The position numbers were made by a program, and so were the translations under genes. Source: Glandiceps talaboti (taxonomy: Eukaryota > Hemichordata > Enteropneusta > Spengelidae). From it: a stretch of DNA of 50,000 nucleotides. The stretch covers positions 16,733,501 through 16,783,500 of the forward strand of contig NC_135553.1 of assembly GCF_964340395.1 (NCBI RefSeq). Direction: 5' to 3'. Each line of letters begins with the position of its first letter. The first letter of the stretch is position 1. Of this stretch, positions 35,001 through 45,091 are shown piece after piece. The notes beneath the pieces are model-generated. The model was not told where the DNA came from and did no database searches. It worked only from the letters and a program-made list of their open reading frames with translations.

Positions 35001-37070
35001 GCCACAATCAATGCTGGATTACTCTGTGTACTGCAGTGATGATGATAATGAAGATGTAGAGAAGGAGGATGATGATGATGTAGAGGATGAAATAAGGAGT
35101 GAAAAGATCAAAGGTATGTATTGTATCATATGTTGTAAATGTATATGTAATGCAAACAATCCACTGTTCTGCATTCTTGACTTCGTCCGTGTTCTGTACT
35201 CCATTGTCTGTGCTTCTGCCTATCAATCAATCAATCAATCAATCAAAGAGATTTATATAGCGCCAAACTCCACTGCGTAGTAATGTTCAGTGGCACTTTA
35301 CAAAAGTGTGGGTATAAAGAGATGTCAGTAGGCTCTGCTAAACAGATAAGTCTTGATGTGCTTCTTAAAAATATCAAGGCTGGGTGACTGGCGCACTTCT
35401 AGAGGGACATTGTTCCAAGTGAGGGGGCAGTACATGAGAAAGCACGATCACCATAGGTCTTCCGGTTACTCCGTGGTACATGAAGTAGGATTTTGTCATT
35501 TGATTGGAGGACTCTGGATGACACTTTCAGGTTGATTAGATCAGATAGATATTACAGGAGCAGTGTTGTTCAGAGCTTTGTACTTGAGTAGCAGGATCTT
35601 GTATTGGATTCTGTAGTGCCTATAATCAACTTTGTTAACAATATTGAAATGCATTTTATGTGTGTCTGTTTAATAGTTCACACTGTTTTATTCTTTAGTT
35701 ATACAGTAATTACACTGTTTAGATATTGTGTTTCTGTCAGTTCACAATTTTACAGTCTTGTTTTATAACTACTCTTTAGATTCATCTCCACAAAGTCAAT
35801 CCAGTCAAGTTAACCATACAGTAACAAGTGACTTTAAAGAGTACGGTGAAGAGAATTGGGATGAAGAAATAGAGGCAAGTGATCCTTATGGTAAGTTTTA
35901 AATACATGTAAACCTATATAAAGTTGGTCTCAGATTCACCCTCATATTCAAAAAATCGCGATAACACCAGAAAAAAGCAGTCAAATAAGAAATAATGTCC
36001 AGGCTGGCTACAGGAAATGTTCCCCTTCACACTCACTTGATGGAAGAGGGCTGTCTCAGCTTGTACAGGGAAAATTACCTGAAAGTCAGAGATAAAAACT
36101 TGTCAACAAGACATTAGTGAGTGGTCAAAGTTCTGTTTGTTGGCAGGTGCACTATTCCACTGATGTATCTGTGTTGAGACTGTTTGAAAAAGATTTTATT
36201 TGAAAGTCTGTACAACTAATATTTTACGGTGAGTGTGAAGTTGGACATTTCCTGTAGTCCCTAAAGTATTATTTCTTGTTTAACGTCTTTCGTTGGGTGT
36301 CATCGTTATTTTCCATATATGAAACTATATGAGACTGACTTTGAGACTAAATATAAGACTAACCTCATATTGTCCTTCAGTGTGAATCTGATTCTGAATC
36401 TAAGACTAACTTTATACTCTTTATTATATATATTATCATAAGTATGATTTTATGTCGTCCAATGTGAACCGTTATGCACACACAAGTTTACCAAAAGACA
36501 TTTCAATGTTATACTTCAGGACTAGACTGTAAGATACACCATGTCGTTCTGCCCTCACTGGCCTCCTCTCTCTGATGTGTGAGGGCGCCCTTTTGGACTA
36601 ACTTTAGGATGTACAACATCCAAAGTGATTATTTGTTAGGGATTATGTAACAGAGTTTATATCAAAAGTGTTGATTCCAGTTACAGCTACACAGCCAACT
36701 TTCTGCAGTCCTGTGGCAGTGCAGGACTGCTGCAGCCCTGAAATTCAGGAATGCATGCATGACTGAAACTTTTTCCCTGTGTAATAAAATTTTCATAAGT
36801 AACTCCTGTACGTGCGCATTTCATGACAAATACTTTACATTTGTCCCATAATTTACACACTAGCTTCAACTACATAATTTGTTTTCTTTCTCAGGATGTA
36901 ACTCTGAAACAGTCTTCAGACATCCAGAAAAAGGAAAGAGAGGTGTCAGTCCAGTTAGGTCAATGGAACATGTACCCCTGATACCAGACCAGTACTTCCC
37001 TGACATACCAGTAGATGGTCAGTTTGATGATGCAGATGATGATGATAGTGATACAGTAGATGTGATGTGA
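32030..37070 (+). CDS. Leucine-rich-repeat protein with acidic tail
   Basis: Five coding exons: 32030-33457, 34416-34544, 34858-35113, 35780-35890 and 36895-37070. Phases match at every junction and donors are GT (GTAAGT, GTATCA, GTATGT, GTAAGT). Together they give 699 residues. ATG 32030 is the first after an in-frame stop at 31988, though the Met four residues on (32042) is also possible. Residues about 40-470 form some 18 typical 23-residue repeats (LxxLxxLxxLxLxxNxLxxLP), such as LTLNYNKLTELPDDL and LNLSNNKLANLP, as in SHOC2-, Scribble- and plant Ras-group LRR proteins. One repeat carries an insert (ELERRNFQNGNW). The repeats end with exon 1. The rest has a basic patch (KRDPALKDNWRGRGR), Asp/Glu runs and an acidic C-terminus. 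A Cys cluster (CDGCKPCRC) lies near the N-terminus. There is no signal peptide or membrane segment, so it is probably an intracellular scaffold. The ortholog is not identified. Confidence 0.92.
33617..33653. repeat. Short palindrome-like hairpin in LRR intron 1
   Basis: CAAGGTTATGCTAAT pairs with ATTAATGCAGAACCTTG with few mismatches and almost no loop. A TGCTAATTAGCA palindrome lies in the centre. Confidence 0.6.
33771..34050. mobile_element. hAT-like MITE in LRR intron 1
   Basis: It begins CAGGGCTCGAATTTAAC at 33771 and ends with the inverted GTTAATTTTGAGCCCTG at 34050. Inner parts also pair (GGTAGCCCA with TGGGCTACC). CAGGG-type ends are characteristic of hAT transposons. The 8-bp flanks (TCTGTGTG and GTGTGCCT) are not a clean target duplication, so the insertion is old or the ends are slightly off. 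Confidence 0.7.
35222..35625 (-). mobile_element. LINE C-terminal fragment with (TTGA)n tail in LRR intron 3
   Basis: On the minus strand, RIQYKILLLKYKALNNTAP is followed by decayed frames, then LTWNNVPLEVRQSPSLDIFK and KHIKTYLFSRAY, then a stop. These are the classic last blocks of a LINE reverse-transcriptase polyprotein. The 3' UTR (GCGCTATATAAATCTC) ends in a TTGA tetramer tail at 35222-35245. Several stops and frameshifts make it a fossil. It lies antisense inside the LRR gene's third intron (35114-35779). Confidence 0.85.
35924..36336. mobile_element. Fold-back element in LRR intron 4
   Basis: Left arm 35924-36037 and right arm 36229-36336 pair over about 105 bp with mismatches: AAGAAATAAT with ATTATTTCTT, CTACAGGAAATGT with ACATTTCCTGTAG, and CTTCACACTCAC with GTGAGTGTGAAG. 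The loop is about 190 bp and there is no ORF. Confidence 0.75.
36525..36590. repeat. Dispersed 65-bp repeat, copy 1
   Basis: Begins GACTGTAAGATAC and contains CCCTCACTGGCCTCCTCTC and GATGTGTGAGGGC. It is matched at 41318-41384 in the same orientation. It lies in LRR intron 4. Confidence 0.75.
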
Positions 37071-37110
37071 AGACTAGTCAAGTGTTACTTTGATGGAGAC
37101 AATCATTGCT

Positions 37111-37400
37111 GAACTTGTCTACTAGCATTTTCTGTTATCTACACACTGTTTACAACCACTGTAAAACTTGTCTACTAGCATTTTCTGCTATCTGAACAAC
37201 AGTTTACAACCACTGTAGAACTTGTCTACTAGCATTTTCTGCTATCTGAACAACAGTTTACAACCACTGTAGAACTTGTCTACTAGCATTTTCTGCTATC
37301 TACACACTGTTTACAACCATTGTAGAACTTGTCTACTAGTGTTTGTGCTATCTGAACACCAGTTTGTAACCATTGCAGTACTTGTCTAGTATTTGCTGCT
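37111..37400 (+). repeat. 54-bp tandem repeat in the LRR 3' UTR
   Basis: About five copies of AACTTGTCTACTAGCATTTT, CTGCTATCTGAACAACAGTT, TACAACCACTGTAG lie directly after the stop codon at 37070. Copies alternate between TGAACAACAGTTT and TACACACTGTTT variants and become diverged at the end. Confidence 0.9.
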
Positions 37401-38095
37401 ATTCAAACACAATTTAGATGTTTGAACATCTCTGATGGTGCCAACAACTTTCCAGTTTACAAAAATATTCAGTTTGATAATAAATACATTGTCATAATTA
37501 AGTACAAATCTGTCTGTGTGTACCAAGAAGGATACATCATTGTTATCAGAACTGATTCTTTCTGTCATCAGATAAGCTGCGGAATTCTTATCAACATCAA
37601 AAGACATTTTCACCCAATACTGTTAAACTATTCAGCCAGGTAGAAATAAATGCTAGATAACTTCAACAAATGTAAATCAAGTTCAAGAATGCAGCTAGTG
37701 TTAATCTTGGCTGAACTTATGAAACATTTATATGACTGTCAGTATGGATGTTGAAATAAAATGCAAACAAGATGTAGTGAAGCCAGGTACTGCATCAAGT
37801 AAACTTGTGATAATGTAGTCTATAGAGCACTGAAGAAAGCAAGCTGAGTATACATCTTTGTATAACATGCACTCTCCTGTAGCTTGGAAAATTGATGATA
37901 AAACAACATGCGTACATATCATTTTACGGTAGAACACTTTCTACTCACATAATTATTATACAGAGATTCTGACATGGTGAGGCAAAAATTACTTCAACAA
38001 TTGTAGGACTGATTAGGTATTGATGTAAACAATGGCTATATCATTAACCATATACCAATCCTTTACAGTTTGGTTGTGTTTAGGTGTAAAAAAAA
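37401..38095 (+). other. Rest of LRR 3' UTR and spacer
   Basis: Candidate polyadenylation signals AATAAA occur at 37479, 37645 and 37755. Which one ends the LRR transcript cannot be told. No further gene is seen. Confidence 0.4.
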
Positions 38096-38444
38096 TTGTG
38101 TGGTTCCGATTACATTCAGTTTTAAAATAGGTGGGGTAGGTAGATTTTTTATTTTATTTTATTATTTTTTTTTTTTCATGTGTGAGTGTGTAGTTCAGGT
38201 TTTTCGTTGTTTTCCAAATGGTCTGTGTTGTTTATTTCTTCCTATCAGATGTAAAACCATTACAGATTGGAAGAATAGTTTTATATTGTCTTTTTAAGTT
38301 GATGTCAGTTTCTGCGCTCACTATTTCTTGCGAGACCACGTTTTTTGCGATTTTATTATTATTTTTCTCAAATAAGTAAAAAAAAAAGTTTAGGGTCGGC
38401 GTGAAAAACTAGGTGGGGTGGGTAACTGGAACCAAACCACTTTT
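38096..38444. mobile_element. Element with short inverted ends
   Basis: The start TTGTGTGGTTCCGATTA pairs imperfectly with the end TAACTGGAACCAAACCAC. Inside each end a direct copy of AGGTGGGGT(A/G)GGTA occurs (38132 and 38411). The interior is T-rich and has no ORF. Confidence 0.5.
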
Positions 38445-39283
38445 TTTATTTGGCCTTATATAATATAATTATTACAAAGAAGAATTCATTTCACTGTCAA
38501 TGTGTGCCAATGTATGTAACATAGATATAAATATAACCAGACCATGGAAAGACCTGAAGTGTGTTGAATAGAAACTGCTGAGTCTATTAAAACTACATTG
38601 AGGGTATTACTGTAAACCAGAAAAGTTTTGCTAAAGACTTATTTTCACTAATTTCGCTGGAAAACAAAAAACACAAAAATAAGTAGTGACTAAATTTGAC
38701 TTCTTGCGCATGAAAACAATGTACCAGTCTGGTAAATAGTCAAAATTAGTCTTTGAGAACTAGCTGAAGACTATAAAATTGCAAAATTTTCGAGTAGCAA
38801 AATTATCTAGGTTTACATTATTTATATTGCATATGAGGTTGAACATTCATGTATGGATACTCTCCGTGTCAGGTGTACCTGTATGATTTGTACACTTTTT
38901 ATCTTTTTGGTTTTAAAAGAAAAGTTGAATGTTACTTTTTCAAAAGTATTGCCACTTTGTGGAAGTGGATACATTGCTGGTTTTGTAATACATTATTATA
39001 TGAAAAAGTAATTGATTTAAATTTGTTTGTGTGATATGGATTTGCAAAGATAGTCCCCAAAATGTGAAATACTATGGCTATTAGAAACAGATCTTTACCA
39101 TATACATCCTTCAATATTGTTCTACCTGTCACCACACTGATAATTTTGAAGTATGTCTAGACTGTAGGGTTGATTGACTCACTATAGGTAGGTTGGACAA
39201 GAAGGGTTCATAAGGAAGGCTGAATTGTAACTTCATCTGAAACGATGATACACCAAATTTGAATTGTACCTGAAATGCAAGTT
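38445..39283. other. Gene-free stretch
   Basis: AT-rich, with only short open frames on both strands. No exon, RNA gene or repeat is supported. Confidence 0.45.
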
Positions 39284-39639
39284 ACAACTGCTGACATTAA
39301 ACCTTTGACAAATGGAACCTGTCACAAACAGGGAAAGTAAACAAATGCTTTGGATTAATAACACTTAGCACAGCATGTTGGAACAGCAGAGACTTGTATT
39401 ACATTTCATGGTTTGATAAGAACAGTTTTATGGCCTCTTTATGCGTGTACACATACATGTTTGTGAATGTGAAGTATTATGTAAAGAGGCCATACAAGTT
39501 ATACAACTGTTCTTATCAAATGATGGAATGTAATACTTGTCTCCGTGCTTCCAACATGCTGTGCCAGGTGTTATTAATCCAATTCAGTTGTTTGTTTACA
39601 ACAGGTTTCATTCGTCAATGCTTGAATGTCAGCAGTTGT
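39284..39639. mobile_element. Large fold-back element, arms about 158 bp
   Basis: Left arm 39284-39441 and right arm 39482-39639 are reverse complements over nearly their whole length. Examples are ACAACTGCTGACATT with AATGTCAGCAGTTGT, GGATTAATAACAC with GTGTTATTAATCC, TTTGATAAGAACAGTT with AACTGTTCTTATCAAA, and TGGCCTCTTTA with TAAAGAGGCCA. The loop is only 40 bp. The 101-codon frame across it is a by-product. A transcript would form a long double-stranded hairpin. Confidence 0.9.
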
Positions 39640-41046
39640 ACAAAGTTTGGTATTAAATATGGTTGTTTGTTCCCTGAAAATACTGTAGTGTCATCTTGAT
39701 TCTTTGAGAGGGGTAAACCTTTATGCCAGGTTTACGCAACCATATTGTGTAGTAGAATTATAATTGTGTGTATGTGTGTGTGTGCGCGCGCATGTGTGCA
39801 TGTTTCTTTCTGTATAGCTGTATTACTTTGTGCATTTCCTAGACATGCCTTCAAGTCAATCTATGTACACAAGCACCTGAGTGGCTGTACAACTTACAAG
39901 GTTGAGAAATGACAGGATAGATGGATGGATGGATGAATGAATAATTACATGGGGTGGGGGGGGGGGGGGTGCCATACCCATAGATGTGAGCGATACTCCT
40001 TGGACTTCAAAAAATAGTACACTAGACATAAAAATACTGGACTTTGCTCATTAGTCACACTGACAGCAAAGAACGTCCAATAGTAAATATGCCACGTAAC
40101 CTTGCCTGTCTCATTTATTTCACATTTGCTTTGGGTTACTAAATACACAACAGCTTAGACACTGACAATGTACATACTACAAATGGTTAGCAGGATTTCC
40201 AGGTATGCGAGGGTCCCAACATTGACAAACTGAGCGTAAAAGTGCTCAACACTGGTTTACTGTACACATGCAAAAAACAAACCAAAATAAATGCTAAATA
40301 GATAAGTAGATTGTATTTATTTAAAGTATATACATGGTCACCATCTGTATTTAATAATGCAGGTGAAATCAATTGTTGGTAAATAAATAAATACTAATAT
40401 GTTATATATTGGTATATGGTTGGATACTCCTGTTAATATTCTACTTCAATCTTTACTTATCATTGTGGTGTCAGCAACATCACTTTCCTGACTCCATTAA
40501 AAACAAAACCAACCATGTAGTACATGTGCAATGTACCTAGGCAGTGTTCCCAAGTATTTACTGAACAAAGTAATAATGTAATAATGCTTTTTCTTCACCT
40601 ATAGCTTTCACAAGTCCATGTCCTTGTCAGTGATTATGGAAAAATATAGACTATAGTGTGATTTATCTAGTGCCAACAAAGTAAGTATTTAGGTCAGAAA
40701 CTCTGCTCTCTCTTTTTTTTTTTTGGGGGGGGGGGGGGGGCAAGAACATTCTAATTTTAATTTCTGCTTTGCTACTCTAATTCCGGCCACAGCAGTCTAT
40801 ATATATATTGTGTAATCATTACAAAAAACTCGTATAATTCATAGCAGAAAGCTGTTACAGAAATGTGAAAGCAGACACATTTAATCTGGCAGTCATCCTA
40901 AATATAATATGCCACTATATGACTTCATACACATGAAGGTGCAAAACGTAAACACCCATGTGTTAGCAGAGGTGAGTGAGAGTATAAACAGTATGAAGTC
41001 CTTTAAATCAAACATTAAAATTCATGATTGATGTGTACCCGTCCAT
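39640..41046. other. Spacer between convergent LRR and CENPM genes
   Basis: Contains a GT/GC dinucleotide stretch (about 39766-39800), poly-G runs at about 39957-39969 and 40724-40740, and a GATG run at about 39919-39938. No exon is supported. It may include the 3' UTR of CENPM on the minus strand. Confidence 0.45.
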
Positions 41047-43500
41047 TCATAATGTCTCATTATATGCACATGACAGTCTTGTAGCACGAATCAGCATGGG
41101 TGTGACGTTAGTTTTACAACCAGCAATAATTTCAGTTGTTGTTAATAACTTCCTTGCCAGGCAGTGACAACCCTCTTTAGTCTGCAATAGTAAAAAAAAG
41201 AATGAGATAGAGAGTTATTGTAGTTCATGTCGTTGATATGGGGAATCAGTTTACCAGAACATGATAAAAACTGAAGATAGAAAGACTCAATATTAAAAGC
41301 AAGTCAAGTTCACTTTCGACTGTAAAATACGTTGTGTTGTTCAACCCTCACTGGTCTCCTCTCAGGATGTGTGAGGGCACCCCGTGACAGCGTACCTCAC
41401 AGACCAAGTTCACTTTTGTATGACATTAATTAGACTGGGTTATTAAAAACTGTGAAAATACATTTTAAAAACATGGATGGAAAATGGAATTCTTTTAGAA
41501 TGTGCTACAAATGCTGTTGATCATATACCAGTTATCTGATTATATATACAGACACATATACAAAAATGAAATAGAATAAAATATCAAAAGATACAGACAC
41601 AGATGTAGATGCAGGTGCAGACACAGATACAGACACATAGAGACACACAAATGCAGACAGATAAAGACATACAGATAGATAGATACATGTATGTAGATAG
41701 ATAGATAGATAGATAGATAGATACAGATAGATACAAATCAGATACAGATATGAAATAAAATTGATACAAATCAGATCTGAAATAAAATATCAGACAGGAA
41801 GAACAGTGCCCTCACTGTCAATTGCACAAAGGACATTTGTGACAGTAATAATTTTGAGATATGAGTAAATGAGTGTTGCAGTGTTATTAGATAACTCACC
41901 TCCATTGAACCCCAAACCATTGGAGAATCATAAGCATCACATAGACCAATGACTGCTTGTAATGATACATTCTGTAAATTGGGTTTATCAGCATGTGTTA
42001 TCACAAAACATACTCTACCAAGGAAGTAGTTGATGTCTAGTAATTTGACACAAGATTCTACCATTGTAAAACTGGGGGTACAAAAAAGAGAAAAAATATC
42101 AGCTTGGATAGAAGTTGTACTTGATGCATGTCTTTATAGGGAAAATCAAAAGACCGATGAGTACATGGTACTTAGCAGTTTATAATTAGGGTGTGGAGTA
42201 AATAATACGTCTGCAGTTCCAGTATTAGCATGGACATGTCACCAATCAGTATCAAGTTACATGTATGTTGGTTATTGTCCCTTTATCTTTACTCGGCCTT
42301 CCCTACTGAAATATAGATTAGTCCATGCCAACGATAAGACTGATACTGTTACTAGCAAGGCATTTTGGGAAATATTAAAATATGAATTTATGCATTCTAT
42401 GAGTTTGACTTTTGTCATAGTTCTTATCAATGACACTTATAATAAAATTTTCATTGAATATGGATTTTGCAGACTTAGTCATGTGACTCACACACTCTTT
42501 CAAGGTTCAATACCTTCCCCATACAACCTCAGTCCATAAACGCCTGTTCAACATGTAAAGATGCGATCATGATTTACCTGTTTTTCTTAGACATATCTAT
42601 AATGAAAACTACAAAGTCTATTTTTGGTCTGCTTTCAGCATTTTCTTCGGGCAGTGGTAAGTTTGTAGTAGTTCTCCTACAGAAAGTAATGGAAAGAATT
42701 GGTTACAAAATGTTGTACTACTGTAGTATGGAAAGGCAGGACATTACGGATAAATTGAAAATCAACAAACACATTTATGTGATTGTGGGACTTACAAAAT
42801 GATCAACACACATTTTACATAAAATCCAGCTTATTACTGCCACAACTGAGAGATGTAAAATCAAAGCTGGTTATGGTCTGTGATTAATCTATATTGAACA
42901 GTCAACAGTCTTCACTTCAGGGTCTATATATTATATGTTGTATTAACCATGATTTAGCATTTTACACATACTCCTACATTTTTGTACATCAGTCTTGCCT
43001 GTCAAACTTTAGTATACTTGTAAGCACAATGATGAGCAGGGTTGATATAGAAGTATCACATAAAATCACTTTTAAAAAATTCACTTAAAACTAAATTTTG
43101 GTCACAAGACTGTTGAATACTATAGTACTAGCCCAAAGGCAACTGTGGTGTAAATTGCTGGCTATGGGCTTATGGTATTCAGCAAAACGAAACGAAACAA
43201 AACAAAACATTTCATTCATTTTGTTTTGTTTTGTTTTGTTTCCTTTCGTTTCGCCGAATACCGTTAGCCCTGACTATGAAAAATGGAGAAATCAGTACTT
43301 ACACATGCAGATTGAAGGTTGTATTAAGATCTAACATTGCATCAGCTAATTGGTGTTTACCAATGCCATCTACACCAACCAACTAAAACAGAAACATTAC
43401 ATGTTATTGTTATTTCAATTATTTCCTTTTGATATGTAGAACTTAGAAATATTTGACAAAAACGTGACACATCAATGAGGGTGGAGGTGGTGGGTGGTGG

Positions 43501-43531
<31 letters not shown>

Positions 43532-44185
43532 GGGTGGTGGTGGTGGTGGGTGGTGATGGTGGTGGTGGTGATGATGGTGGTGGTGGTGGTGGTGTAGGTG
43601 GCGGTGGTGGTAGTAGTGGTGGTGGTGGTGGTGGTGGTGGTGGTAACGGAAGCACTTCAACTTTAAACAGGTACAAATTATCATTATAATTTGTTCATCT
43701 TCCACTTCCCAGATTATTTCACAAGGCAAATCAAGTCTTTCTACAGTTTCAATGAACCTTACACAATGTCGTTTTTGAAGTTCCACTTTCAGGTAAATTT
43801 TCAAAATTCGGAATTTACATGATGTAACTTTATCTCTGCTGAGAATATACCAGACAAAATGAAAAGAAATATATTTCGTTCTATATGTGATTTGTCTTGC
43901 AAATAGGGTCTGTCCTCTCATTGGGTTATTTTTTAGTGTAACTTCAGTCTTCACTGTAAGTGTAAGCATGGATGTATATATTAGGAAATCTCCCCCATAC
44001 ATCCATGGTGCAAGTGACTTTTTTATATGGATCTCAGACAGAGGCAGAGAGATTTATCGTGATCGTAAATCCAGTGTATTATCATCTAATATTAATAACA
44101 GATATATTAAATAATCCAATCTTACCAAGACTGTTGCTGTGTTCAGAGCGGGTACTTTGTTGTACGCTTTCAAAACGTTAGCCAT
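41047..44185 (-). CDS. CENPM: Centromere protein M
   Basis: Five minus-strand exons (44185-44126, 43382-43303, 42676-42578, 42071-41900, 41181-41047) join in phase with GT/AG sites to 181 residues, against 180 in human. Landmarks shared with CENP-M are PALNTATVLLVG, TNLPLP, KIDFVVFIID, YFLGRVCF, a YDSP-type block, and a helical C-terminus of the usual length (ARKLLTTTEIIAGC). In human, CENP-M belongs to the CENP-H/I/K/M part of the constitutive centromere-associated network and has a small-GTPase fold without nucleotide binding. Here residues 23-30 read GVDGIGKH, one residue short of a full Walker A motif, and residues 105-108 read T-H-A-D in the G4 position. Introns hold microsatellites. The gene is head to head with RRN3 and convergent with the LRR gene. 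Confidence 0.92.
41318..41384. repeat. Dispersed 65-bp repeat, copy 2
   Basis: GACTGTAAAATAC, CCCTCACTGGTCTCCTCTC and GATGTGTGAGGGC match the copy at 36525-36590. It lies in the last CENPM intron. Confidence 0.75.
41583..41725. repeat. (AGAT)n/(AGACAC)n microsatellite
   Basis: AGACACAG-type words give way to a pure GATA run at about 41694-41722, in the last CENPM intron. Confidence 0.85.
43160..43269. mobile_element. Fold-back element ending in GTTTTG pentamers
   Basis: GGCTATGGGCTTATGGTATT and AAACGAAACGAAACAAAAC on the left pair with GTTTTGTTTTGTTTTGTTTC and TTTCGCCGAATACCGTTAGCC on the right. It ends 34 bases from CENPM exon 2, in its downstream intron. Confidence 0.7.
43482..43644. repeat. 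(GGT)n microsatellite
   Basis: GGT and GAT triplets, about 160 bp, in CENPM intron 1. They give spurious poly-Pro and poly-His frames on the minus strand. Confidence 0.95.
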
Positions 44186-45079
44186 CCTTCCAGGTCAGTT
44201 CATAACAATCACTCGAGAGATGTTTTGAACAGCCCGCTGAATGCCGATACTGAAAGTAGCTAGTGATTTGCAAGTCGTATAGTCGTCTGAATGGAAACTG
44301 CAACATATATAAAATTACACCATACAGAAGGTATTTTGATGTATCTAAATTCCTAAAACATTCTTTAAAGATTTAAAAAGTTAATAGTGTGTAATTCTAA
44401 AAGTTTATTTCTATTTTTGTAATTCTGAATTTGCGACTGAGTACGTTTCAGATTTAAATCAACATGGCGCTGTGTTGGAAGGAGCTATTTCGGAAAGTTT
44501 CAATGTAGACTTCATCTTTTCTCAGATTTCGCGACGAAATAACTAAAGCTGGACCACACAAGGTTTGATTTATGAGGTAAAGATACTGTGTAAGCGTTGA
44601 AAACTTTGAAGGTAGTGAAAATGGGGGAGGGGGGGGGACAACTAAACTAAATACCACCACCAGCCTTATTACACGTGGTTGTGAAATAATGAGGCTCGCT
44701 ATATGTTGACTGTTGTGAATGTCGATTGTATGACTGCTCAGTAGACAGGTGGTGAAAAAACGACCAAACATCTCTAATTTCTGACCTCAAACCGTCTGAC
44801 CGCCGTAACGTCATTTAAAGTAAACTTATCCATTTTCCATTTGCAAAATTGGCAAGTTTAACAGTTTCACTGGTAGAAGAGGTGATGATCATAATGTGCC
44901 ATGCGCATGCGGTATTATAGATTGACGGGGGGGGGGGGGGGGGGGAAGGGGTGCACTACGTCATTACCAATATATTAACGTTAAATAATTATGCAATACA
45001 AGAAATGCAATAAAATGATAGAATGTGTTTATAAACCTGAAATACTAATATTGTTGCATACGATTTTATCCCTCGGCAG
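44186..45079. promoter_or_regulatory. Probable shared CENPM/RRN3 promoter region
   Basis: Lies between the divergent CENPM start codon (44185) and the first recognised RRN3 exon (45080). No TATA box is obvious at either side. It must contain any untranslated first exon of RRN3. An ATG at 44463 opens only 14 codons. A poly-G run of about 18 bases lies at 44928-44945, and a second G-rich run at 44622-44637. Promoter function is inferred from arrangement alone. Confidence 0.45.
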
Positions 45080-45091
45080 AAGCAGAGAAGA

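Noticed and set aside
39394-39699. 101-codon ORF as a secreted protein
   Set aside because: It spans the arms of the fold-back element and its frame is a by-product of the inverted repeat.
43443-43676. Poly-Pro / poly-His minus-strand ORFs
   Set aside because: Translation of the GGT/GAT microsatellite inside CENPM intron 1.
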